From positions 611,139 to 637,174 of the forward strand of contig BFEA01000251.1 of NCBI GenBank assembly GCA_003427395.1: a stretch of DNA of 26,036 nt. The letters are read 5' to 3'. Below the pieces are notes generated by a model. That model was not told the DNA's origin, made no database searches, and was given only the letters and a program-made list of their open reading frames with translations. Below, one piece after another: positions 18,801 through 26,036 of the stretch. Every line of letters starts with the position of its first letter. The first letter of the stretch is position 1. The position numbers and the translations under genes are program-made. The DNA is from Chara braunii. Taxonomy: Eukaryota; Streptophyta; Charophyceae; Charales; Characeae.

Positions 18801-19465
18801 CCTGACACATGAAACAGGCGGGCAGTCTTACCCTCACCTGACGGACTAGGGAGCCTACACTCATGCTCTCTCAAATGGAGTGTGGCCCCTGTCCATATGT
18901 CAAAAGGGAGGTCATACATATGCTCTCCCTAGTCCATACCTAGGACTATGTCAAAAGGGAGGTCATCCTGTACGAGGAGAGTCAGGGAATGGAGAACCAT
19001 CTCCACCTTGCCATCTTTCTCTAGGCGGAAATACGCCTTGACTCCCTCTACGTAGTCCTCAACATGCATCGTGCGGTTATCTGCGAGGACACTGACTATG
19101 GGGTCTATAAACTTCTCGACTTTTAACCCTAATCTTAGCTTCTTCAGCGCCCTACGGCTAATATAACTACGCGTAGCCCCTGAGTCTATAAGGGCTCCTA
19201 CTCTGCTTCTAAAAACTTCTACATCTACTAACACTTGCTGTCCTTTACTTTCCTTCTTCATTTTGGCCTAGGTTGGCATCCTTTCGTTCAATTCTTCTGC
19301 CACACATGTGAGGGAAGTGCCTAGAGAGACGCTAACACAGGCAGTCTCTGGACAGCTAACTAGGCACTGGCCTGCAACCTCTGCCATAGGCTCACGTGGT
19401 GTGGGAGTTTCCTGGTGGTGCGCGCACACTTCCCCACGTGGCCTAGTGGTAGGGGCAGTTGCGAC
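15809..19465 (-). pseudogene. pol: pol of element C (protease, RT, RNase H, integrase, C-terminal tail)
   Basis: One minus-strand frame carries nearly all of pol. Protease has an intact ALIDSGATRSYIS (Asp codon 19184-19186) and ends LPFDIVLGMD before TAG 18929. RT (18919-17888) keeps MCIDYRG, IDLKSGYHQI, MPFGLTNAP and YLDD (18086-18097), and ends at TGA 17888 where Trp is expected. RNase H (17863-17264) has TGAS instead of TDAS (codon 17660-17662), losing a catalytic Asp, with TAA at 17531 and 17264. Integrase has the HH-CC region (CKVCQRYK), Asp in SIDFID and Asp in VSDRD, TGA at 16628, Lys where the third acidic residue is expected (codon 16577-16579), then TAA 16574. Around 16390-16460 compensating indels scramble the frame. 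The signal resumes with SQFQVGDLVWVKS, HTYPVFHASKLLP, TGA 16073, TGA 16016 and a tail ending at TGA 15809-15811. It is inactive. Confidence 0.92.
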
Positions 19466-19467
19466 CC

Positions 19468-21369
19468 CTACTGGCAGCTGCCTTTTGACCCCTGGGCAGC
19501 GAATCGGGCTTCCCTATACTTTGGACAATATTTGATAATATGGGCAGGGTCACCGCAGTAGATGCACTGCCCCTGCTCCATACGTTGTTGCCACACACGC
19601 TGGTCCAAGCCCAAGTCTTCCTAAGGCCGGCCCTGTGGCCAACCCGGGTGCCAACCTCCTTGCCTCTAAGGTGACCTTCCACCTCTGTGCTGCGACGATC
19701 GACTAGGCCCTGAGCGATTCGGCGGGGGACCTTGACCCCTACCTCCCCATTGACGGTTCCTTTGATCGCCAACCGCCTGTGCACCCGGACCTCGACCACC
19801 CATGACCCGGCCCCCTCGGCCCTGGCCTCCTCTACCTTGCGGCCTCCCTCCAGCCGCGACAGCAGCATACGTGCTCCCTTGACTTACACCATTGTCCTCC
19901 TCCTCTAGCCCCCACTCAATCTGATTGTAGGGGACTTCGTCCGTACCACCCTCATCCAAAGTAAGGATCAGGTGATCCTTGGCCCTAATCTGACTTGAGA
20001 CGGTACGTCCCTTCCACTTCTTTCCCTTTACTTAACGCATCATACGTAATATTGGCCTGTTGGGTCTTGTCAAAGAAATGCCCTCGTAGAAGCTCTGGCA
20101 TGGCACGATAAAATAAGTCAACCAACTGGGTCTTAGTGACCCTGTGGTTTGGGATGGCCACAAGGTCATCCATCACTGCCTTGCGTGCTCTGGCACTCTT
20201 CCACTGCCTGGAGTGGATTGTTTGCAGCTTATCGGAGGCCTTGACACCCCTTGTGACATCAGTGAACCTCTCTCGCAGGAGTTTAAGGAATGTAGGAAGA
20301 GGGGTGAGCCTAGAGTACGCAACCATATTGTGCTCACAATCGGCTGCGCGCGCAAGGGACCTGGCAAAGCTGGCCGCTTCATCCTTCAGCTCCTGGAAGG
20401 CCACGAGGACTTGTTACTCTGGCGCAATATGCTGGAAGTACACATACGTGTTGATGTTGGCCTCCCAATTATCAAAGTTATCGTCCTTTTTCCCGGTATA
20501 GGAGTCAAAAAATTTGAGCTTGACAGGCTCTTTGCGGGGACACGTTTCCGCCTCTGTTGTGGCCACTACCTTGGCGCCTTCAATGGCGCCTGCACAAAAC
20601 TTCTCTGCGCCTTCCTTCAGTCTCAACGTGGGTCACCACGTCGCGCGCAAACTCTCTAAACCCGGTCCAGATGGAATGGAGGGTCACCTCTTGGCCCTTA
20701 TTAGCTTGATATTGCTCAATCCAGGCCTGTCCCAAAATCTCGAGATAACTCAAGATCTTATCTAGTTCAGCCGGAATATCCTGTTGTGCTCCCACTTCTT
20801 GCTTACACGATTGTATTCTCTCCACTTCCTTGGCCATCCGGTTGGCCTCCTCCCTCCTCTTCTTCTCCCTTGCCAGACCCAACTTCCACGCCAATCTTTT
20901 TTCATCCTCCAGCGTATGGCGGTCCAGGGGGTCCTCGATAGCTTCCAGCTCCCTGGCTACTCTCCTCCTGAGGCACATATAACATTGCCTCTTCGTCTTC
21001 CCCTAGTGATAGATTAGCCACCCATCCGGATATCTTCTTCTCCATCCACAGATCTTTTTCCTTCGTGCCACTACTCTGTCCTCTCTCTCATGTACGCCTT
21101 CTAAGGAATCCTTCTTCTTCCAATGCTTCCTCCTCCTCTGCTGCTTCTGCTTCGGCAGCTCTCCTTTTCTCTTCCTCCTCCTTCTGTAACCTCATCAGCT
21201 CCTCCTCCAACTTCTTTTTCTTCGCCGCCTGCTCCTCTGCGATTGCCTTTAACTTTGCCTGCTTGAGGAGCTCCTTCTTCTCGTTTCTCTCTTTTAAAAT
21301 GGCGGCCAATTGCTCCTCTTGAGCTTGGGTATAAGGGGTAGTACTCTTCCCACTATGGGTGTCCACCAT
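19468..21369 (-). pseudogene. gag: gag of element C (coiled coil, capsid-like domain, zinc knuckle)
   Basis: The best start is the ATG at 21369-21367 (context ACCATGG); a GTG 33 bases upstream is less likely. The N-terminus is a Lys/Glu/Ala coiled coil (QAQEEQLAAILKERNEKKE). It is interrupted by a stop at 21088, and coiled-coil sequence continues in another frame at 20978-20580. The capsid-like core is at 20626-19985 (FDNWEANINTYVYFQ, ASFARSLARAADCEHN, DVTRGVKASDKLQTIHSRQW, LFYRAMPELLRGHFF), broken by a TAA at 20411-20413 where Gln is expected. A Gly/Arg-rich RNA-binding segment (19868-19666, GRGGQGRGGRVMGGRGPG) and a zinc knuckle CIYCGDPAHIIKYC (CX2CX4HX4C, 19525-19566) lie in a third frame. 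That frame ends at TAG 19468-19470. The following protease frame is -1 relative to it. It is not functional as it stands. Confidence 0.88.
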
Positions 21370-22561
21370 GGTGTCAGGTGCACAACTAGATATTAGTTCC
21401 ACTCCTCACCACTTAGACTTCTACCCCCTGACTGACACAACCTACTGACTCAATCTATGGACCACAGAATCCGGACAGGATCCTGTCAACTAGGGTCACT
21501 AGCCTGGACCTATTCTAAGGCTGTCACTATAGGACTCTTTGCTGATCAGGAGGCATTTAAGGAGATCCCCCGTAACTCCTTAGGAATTATTTAACGTCGC
21601 AAACAAGACGACGCGATCAGCAAGTCCTCTCAAGACTTAGACGGCCTGTTGTGCAGCCCACAACTCGGATTTTGGGCCTAGCGTGCCACACTGAGCAGCC
21701 CGCCGGTCAGTACCGGTCCTTGGGAGGGTTCGTGTCCTCCGGGACAGTAGAGTCGTCAGACACAGTCTTTAGCCTTGCTCAGCCCGTGTGGGTTTGGTCA
21801 ACAAGGCCCTATCCTTCATCCACAAAGTCCTATCACCTGGACAGAAGAGACTCGATGCAGAAAGAAGAGACAGACTAACTTGACTTAGCAAGTACCACAG
21901 GGTGTGTGCACATCCATAGGGTGAGGGGATAGGCTTGAAGGCTTGGCGAGATTATACCGACTCCAGCTTGGTCAAAGTCGTGGTCAACGCTTGGTCAACG
22001 CTTGGTCAACGTTGTGGTCAACCCCGGTCAACTTCCCGGTCAACTCCGGTCAACTCCGGTCAACTCCTCCGGTCAACTCTCCGTCCGGCTATGGCTGCCG
22101 CCTTCTTCTTCCTCACCAACCTTCTTCTTCTTCCTCTTTCCTTTCTTCTTCCTCACCTCTATCTTCCAACCCGGCTATCTTCTTTCTTTCTCTTTTTTTT
22201 TTTGTTTGTCTCTCCCTTCACCTTCCTCGGCTATGGTCTCCTCACTTTTCTCGGTCTCTCCCTCCTTCTCTCACTTTAGCTCCTCCCTTCGTCAACTCTG
22301 TGTCCGAGCTCGGCGGCTATGGCCGCCCCTTCACTTCATTGGACAGCACAACGCTCTTCAACAGGTACATGACAACCAATCTTGTATCGCTCTCTCTCTC
22401 TCTCTCGTCATTGTCTTCTCGCAGGTATGCACAGCAACGATCTCCTCCGTAGTGCAGCTATGACGGACTTCGTCTCCAACGACGGTGCACTTCAGCTATA
22501 GCGCCCTACCTGGCGCGTGTCTCCTCCCTGCGGCAACGACGATGGCGTGTGGAATAGCGGG
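21370..22561 (-). other. Leader of element C
   Basis: Non-coding region between primer site and gag. On the plus strand it holds a GGTCAAC array (21970-22077), a C/T-rich stretch (22090-22265), a CT dinucleotide run (22391-22407) and CGGCTATGG words. Small plus-strand ORFs here are composition artefacts. Confidence 0.7.
21970..22077 (-). repeat. TTGACC (W-box-like) minisatellite in element C leader
   Basis: GGTCAA begins at 21970, 21982, 21993, 22004, 22016, 22026, 22038, 22048, 22058 and 22071: ten copies spaced 10-13 bp. On the element's coding strand each reads TTGACC, and most read GTTGACC, the core of the W-box bound by plant WRKY factors. Confidence 0.85.
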
Positions 22562-22578
22562 TACCTAATCCGATACCA
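22562..22578 (-). other. Primer-binding site of element C
   Basis: The minus strand reads TGGTATCGGATTAGGTA, one base after the LTR end. It shares TGGTATCGGA with the site of element A. Confidence 0.75.
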
Positions 22579-22579
22579 A

Positions 22580-23426
22580 TGCAATCAGACTCGCTTTCTT
22601 TCACACTTCACATGCATGTAAACAGGTCACACAACAAACCGGCGACAAATGCCCACTCAAAGCTCAGAGATATGGTAACCCAGAAACTCTGCTGTTCACA
22701 CACACTCAACTTAGGATCACCCTGGATATCCCACACGCGACACACTGTACACACACCCACACATACACTACACCCTTCTTCCAGCTATGGCGGCTATGGC
22801 CGGTACTACCTCTACCGCTATGGCTAAACTCTCCTTCTCGCCCACTTCGTCTTTGGGTATACTGCAGACCACCTCGCACAAGTTGCTGTAGCAGCGCTTC
22901 CACATGGCTGACGCAGGAATGAATGAATGGCTGGGCACTGCCTCTTGATTTATACTTCTGTAACTCGTTGGTCTGCCCCTTTCCCATGCCCATGGTGCAC
23001 ACAGTCCCATACGGTACTTGCTTGACTGGACTAGGACTGACTGGGACCGCTGACTCAACAAGGGTGGACTCCACCACTTGCCCACTTGCCTCTGTCTAGA
23101 CGTGAGCCAACTTCAAAAGGCCACTACTGGGACCTTCCGGAAGTCTGTAGTCCTGGCCTTTCGAATACTGTAGCAGCTACGACCTTGACCTTTTGGAAGT
23201 CCTACAGCTACGACTTATAGAACTCCCTAAGACCTCTATCCGACAGGTCTAGAGATCGAACCCCTACAACCTACGGACCCTACGACAGTCTACCAACTGT
23301 TACAATACACAGGTCACGGGTTCAACTCTCGGGGTCGACGCAGGTAATGTACACAGGTAAGGTAAAGTCTAGGGATCGAGCCCTGGGATCTGCATTCGCT
23401 ACTGCTAACAGGTGAATCCCGTTTCA
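22580..23426 (-). repeat. 5' LTR of element C (847 bp)
   Basis: It runs from TGAAACGG (right edge) to GATTGCA next to the primer site. It lacks the 79-bp and 6-bp segments present in the other LTR. It is therefore the deleted copy, or the other gained them. Confidence 0.92.
22948..22954 (-). promoter_or_regulatory. TATA box in element C 5' LTR
   Basis: The minus strand reads GTATAAATC, matching the paired LTR. This would drive genomic RNA of element C. Confidence 0.6.
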
Positions 23427-23482
23427 AATTTCAAAGAAGAATTATTTTAAAGTTTTTGAATTACCAAAATCTCAAAAAATAA
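23427..23482. repeat. AT-rich satellite right of element C
   Basis: Continues the satellite interrupted at 14841. The left flank ending GGAATT and the right flank starting AATTTCAAAG reconnect naturally through one AATT. Confidence 0.6.
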
Positions 23483-23774
23483 CTAGGCTACCAGAGTGGC
23501 CCAGGGTCACTCGCCCGGCCAGGGCAAAAAAAATAAAAAAAATAAAAAAATAATAATATTATATATATCGTCAAATAGATATATATATATATATTTTTAA
23601 TTCGGTGAAGAATTTCGATGTGGCCCTGCGGCAAAAGTTGTTCGATTGATTTTCTGCATAACATAGTTTTTTTCGGATTTTTTTTTTCGTTTTTTTTTTC
23701 TTTTTGCTTAGACTTTCGCTGGTCCTTTCACGGGCTGGCCTCCCAAGACCCGGGCGGCCCAGCTGGTAGCCTAG
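23483..23774. mobile_element. Fold-back repeat with CTAGGCTACCAG ends, copy 2
   Basis: A perfect 12-bp inverted repeat at 23483-23494 and 23763-23774 bounds a 292-bp non-coding unit with the same order as copy 1. It includes TTCGGTGAAGAATTTCGATG (from 23601), a poly-T and a GC-rich right arm. AAAAATAA occurs directly on both sides (23475-23482 and 23775-23782), a possible 8-bp target duplication, although the context is A-rich. Confidence 0.75.
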
Positions 23775-23859
23775 AAAAATAATTAATTAATTCAAAGGTA
23801 TTTTCGAGTGACAGAATTTTTCAGAAGAAAATAAAAATAAAAATTAAGTAACTTGAAAG

Positions 23860-23938
23860 CTAGGAAGATTTTCATGCCCGGTTGGGCCTGCCCGGGCGTG
23901 ACGCCTGGCGTACCCAGGCGTGCAAAACAAAAAAAAGT

Positions 23939-23970
<32 letters not shown>

Positions 23971-24428
23971 GGCCTATCTGCACTCTCCCAGAGGACCCCA
24001 AATCCGGGCTCTTTTCATTTTTCTAGAGTTGCTGTCAAGGGGGGGGAAGGGGGGTATAAATTGCTTTTAAAAGGGCTAGGGGGGTTTAAAGGGGGGTCCC
24101 TTAGTGTGATTTTGTTATCTTCTTTTTTATCTCAGATTTGGTGAGGAATTCTTATGTGACCCTCAGCCAAAAGTTGTTTGTATTGCAATCCTACACAACA
24201 TAGTTTTTATTTCTGGAAATTGTTTACTTTCTTTTTTTTTTTTTTTTTTNTATTNCAATCCTACACAACATANTTTTTNTTTNTNGAAATTNTTTNNTTT
24301 NTTTTTTTTTTTTTTTTTGCGCTGGGGCTACCCGGAACCCTGCCCGGGGGTCATGCCCGGCCGGACACCCCAGCGTGTATCCGGGCACAAGTTGGGTGCC
24401 CGGGCGCCCGGAAAAACAACCTACCTAG
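23860..24428. mobile_element. Diverged relative of the CTAGG fold-back repeat, copy 3
   Basis: CTAGG at 23860 and CCTAG at 24424-24428 bound a unit with GC-rich CCCGG-type arms, poly-T tracts and the family's internal word (TTTGGTGAGGAATTCTTATG, about 24137-24156, then GACCCTCAGCCAAAAGTTGT). A G-rich block (about 24035-24100) and an N-spotted duplication (24179-24320) lie inside. The ends are less well supported than in copies 1 and 2. Confidence 0.45.
24179..24318. repeat. Duplicated segment with N substitutions (likely assembly artefact)
   Basis: The sequence TATTGCAATCCTACACAACA and what follows recurs after a poly-T. In the second copy a set of non-T bases is replaced by N at otherwise exactly aligned positions. 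Confidence 0.8.
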
Positions 24429-25043
24429 GAAGTATTTTCGGATTATAAAACAATTTCAAAAACGAATCAACTAATTGAATTTAATTCTAAAGTTAGAACA
24501 GTATTATCGAATTACAATTTTTTTGAAAAAGAATGAATTCTAAAGTACATCCGAATTACAAAAACTTCGAAAAAAAATTAATTAAAGTATTTTGGAATTA
24601 CGAAAACTTCAAAAAAAAAAAAAAAGTATTTCGAAAAAAAAAATCCAAAATAGAATTTAATTAAATTCTAAAGTATTTTCGAGTTACAAATTTTTTGAAA
24701 AAGAATGAATTAAAAGTATTTTCAAAAACGAAATTGCAAAAAAAAATTAATTCATTCTAAAGTAGTTTACAAGTTTCTAATTGAACTAATCTCGGATTAA
24801 TTAAATTCATTCAAAAATAATTAACAGTAGAAAGGGAAAAAGGTTGGAGTTCCAAATTAATTCGGAAGTAATATCGGATTAATTGAATTTATTGAAAAAT
24901 AATTAGCAGTAGAAAGGGAAAAAGTTTGAAATTCCAACTTAATTCGGAAGTAATTCCGAGTTAGTTTCCAATTAATAATTGATGAATTCTAAAGGGGAGG
25001 ATTTAAACGAAAAGGTTGAAACTTCATGAAATTTGATTAATAG
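24429..25043. repeat. AT-rich TTCGAA satellite, right block
   Basis: Degenerate repeats of CTAAAGTATTTTCGAATTAC, TTTTTTGAAAAAGAATGAAT and AATTAATT words, as seen left of element C. It is non-coding. Confidence 0.65.
24787..24950. repeat. 82-bp tandem duplication inside the satellite
   Basis: Units 24787-24868 and 24869-24950 each contain CGGATTAATT, an AGTAGAAAGGGAAAAAG word and AATTCGGAAG. They differ by scattered substitutions, and a third unit starts and decays. Confidence 0.85.
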
Positions 25044-25141
25044 CTAGGCTGCCAGAGTGGCCCGGGCCCACTTGCCCGGCCGGGCCAAAAACAAATAAAA
25101 AAAAATAAAATAAAAATAAATTTATAATTTAAATTGTTATT
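25044..25141. mobile_element. Left end of a fold-back repeat, copy 4 (truncated)
   Basis: CTAGGCTGCCAGAGTGGCCCGG followed by CTTGCCCGGCCGGGCCAAAAAC matches the left arm of copy 1. The right part is missing, replaced at 25142 by LTR sequence. Confidence 0.6.
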
Positions 25142-25334
25142 TGAAACGGTATTCACCAGTTAGCAGTAGCTGCTGCAGATCCCAGGGTTCGGTCCCTAGA
25201 CCCCAACCTTACCTGTGTACAGTACCTGTGTCGGCCTGTAGAGTTGAACCCGTGACCTGTGTATTTGTAACAGCTGACAGGTTGTCGTAGGGTCCATGGT
25301 CGCATGGGTTCGATCTGTAGACCTGTTGGATAGG
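25142..25334 (+). repeat. Fragment of an element C-type LTR in plus orientation
   Basis: It begins TGAAACGGTATTCACC and follows the complement of 23240-23426 for about 190 bases at roughly 80% identity by eye. It is then cut off by the next LTR. It is opposite in orientation to element C and derives from a separate insertion. Confidence 0.8.
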
Positions 25335-26036
25335 TGTGGCATACTGCGTAGCCACACGGGCCCTGCAGGGCCCGTCCCGCACTTTCAGCCTAAAAGCCTA
25401 GAAAATAGGGCTTACAGGCCCCGGTCGTTTCAGTCTGAAACTGAAAAACGAGGGCCTGCAGGCCCTATTCCGTTTTCAGCCTATTTCTGGGCCTTTCAGG
25501 CCCAGAGGCTTTTCAGCCTGAAACGGAGTGCCATTTTCAGGCCCTCATTGTTTCGACCGACCCTAAGACTCAGGCACAAAAACAGGGTTTTCGGAACAGG
25601 CTATCTTTAGCCTGTTCCCACGACTGCCTCAAGCAAGAGCTGCAGCGGCAGCCCCTGACTCCCTGCTGCATTGGCAAGAGCAGCCTCCTGGACTGCCTCG
25701 CCCTGCAGTCAGGAGGCAGGCCGAGTAGTACATAGGACTTTCCCATGCACTTCACGGTAGGTAGTTGGACAGTAGGACGGGTAGTCTTCAGGAATCGGCC
25801 GCAGCACTCAGGAGGAGCGCTGCCAGGAGAAGCTCAGCGCTAGCAGTAGTCTTCAGCGCTGGGCGCTAGTAGCCATAGCAGTAGTCTTCAGCGCTGGGCA
25901 CTAGTAGGTGGTAGTGGTAGTGTGGGAGAGAGATGGCTGGCAGAGGCCAGCGAGACTTACCTGTGGCGCCATAGCTCCAGCTCCATCTTCGAGGTACCTG
26001 CATCAAGGCGCCATCTTCACAGGTTAGTACTGGACA
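25335..26036 (+). repeat. Element A-type LTR, 5' part, cut by the window end
   Basis: It starts TGTGGC and is collinear with 7698 to about 8410. Shared words include CAGGCCC-rich U3 repeats, TTGGCAAGAGCAGCCTCCTGGAC, AGTCTTCAGCGCTGGGCGC, TCTTCGAGGTACCTGCA and CTTCACAGGTTAGT. It lacks the TATATAAG of the complete copy. Its 3' end and any internal region lie beyond the window. Confidence 0.85.

Larger units (their letters stand above)
14842..23426 (-). mobile_element. Element C: structurally complete Ty3/gypsy retrotransposon (8,585 bp)
   Basis: Read on the minus strand, the order is 5' LTR (22580-23426), primer-binding site, leader with a TTGACC array, gag, protease, RT, RNase H, integrase, pol tail, polypurine tract, 3' LTR (14842-15773). 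A 4-bp target duplication AATT flanks it (14838-14841 and 23427-23430). The coding part is heavily broken. LTRs differ by roughly 5% in a stretch I compared by eye and by two indels, so this is not a recent insertion. Confidence 0.92.

Noticed and set aside
20136-21322. Plus-strand ORFs opposite gag of element C
   Set aside because: They are antisense shadows of the coiled-coil and capsid coding sequence.
22090-22265. Promoter-type CT-rich element for a host gene
   Set aside because: It lies inside the leader of element C, and no host ORF follows on the plus strand.
25142-25334. tRNA gene suggested by GGTTCGATC-like words
   Set aside because: No acceptor stem or cloverleaf could be folded, and the same sequence is part of an LTR.

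Overview
The window is repeat-dense nuclear DNA from a eukaryote, most likely a charophyte green alga such as Chara braunii. I base this on recognising the gag and pol families of the three large retroelements, on plant-style primer-binding sites, and on the long poly-T and AT-rich spacers. That assignment rests on memory and not on a search. I see no prokaryotic operon, rRNA, tRNA or CRISPR array, and no clearly intact conventional host gene.

Layout. Bases 1-834 are low-complexity and unassigned sequence ending in a pyrimidine-rich, acceptor-like stretch. Bases 835-4046 hold several open or nearly open frames of unknown family. They are an acidic/charged ORF (835-1353), a decayed coding-like stretch (1354-2354), a (TTC)n tract, a small coiled-coil protein with a C-terminal membrane helix (2609-2935), and two further ORF remnants. 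Element A (about 4045-9018, + strand) is a Ty3/gypsy deletion derivative with gag, protease and a complete 1,321-bp 3' LTR. Its reverse transcriptase, RNase H and integrase are missing, and only the last bases of its 5' LTR remain, followed by a primer-binding site. Element B (about 9433-13552, + strand) is a 5'-truncated Ty3/gypsy element with almost the whole pol and one LTR. Two tandem MITEs sharing a TTAA (13609-13997) and a fold-back repeat follow. Element C (14842-23426, - strand) is structurally complete: LTR, PBS, leader, gag, pol, PPT, LTR. It is inserted in an AT-rich satellite with a 4-bp AATT target duplication. The right end holds more copies of the fold-back family, the satellite, a fragment of an element-C LTR and a second LTR related to element A that runs off the window.

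How the parts work together. Each element once encoded the usual cycle: Gag packages the RNA, protease matures the polyprotein, RT/RNase H copies the RNA from the primer-binding and polypurine sites, and integrase inserts the copy. All three are now broken by nonsense codons, frameshifts, deletions and lost catalytic residues, so none should be autonomous. The most interesting signals are three. Element A has an apparent programmed -1 frameshift signal at its gag-pol junction (GGGAAAC, then the gag stop, then an 8-bp hairpin). Two unrelated gag leaders carry arrays of hexamers resembling plant transcription-factor sites (CCACGTCA in A, TTGACC in C). Two short non-autonomous repeat families, possibly undescribed, are also present.
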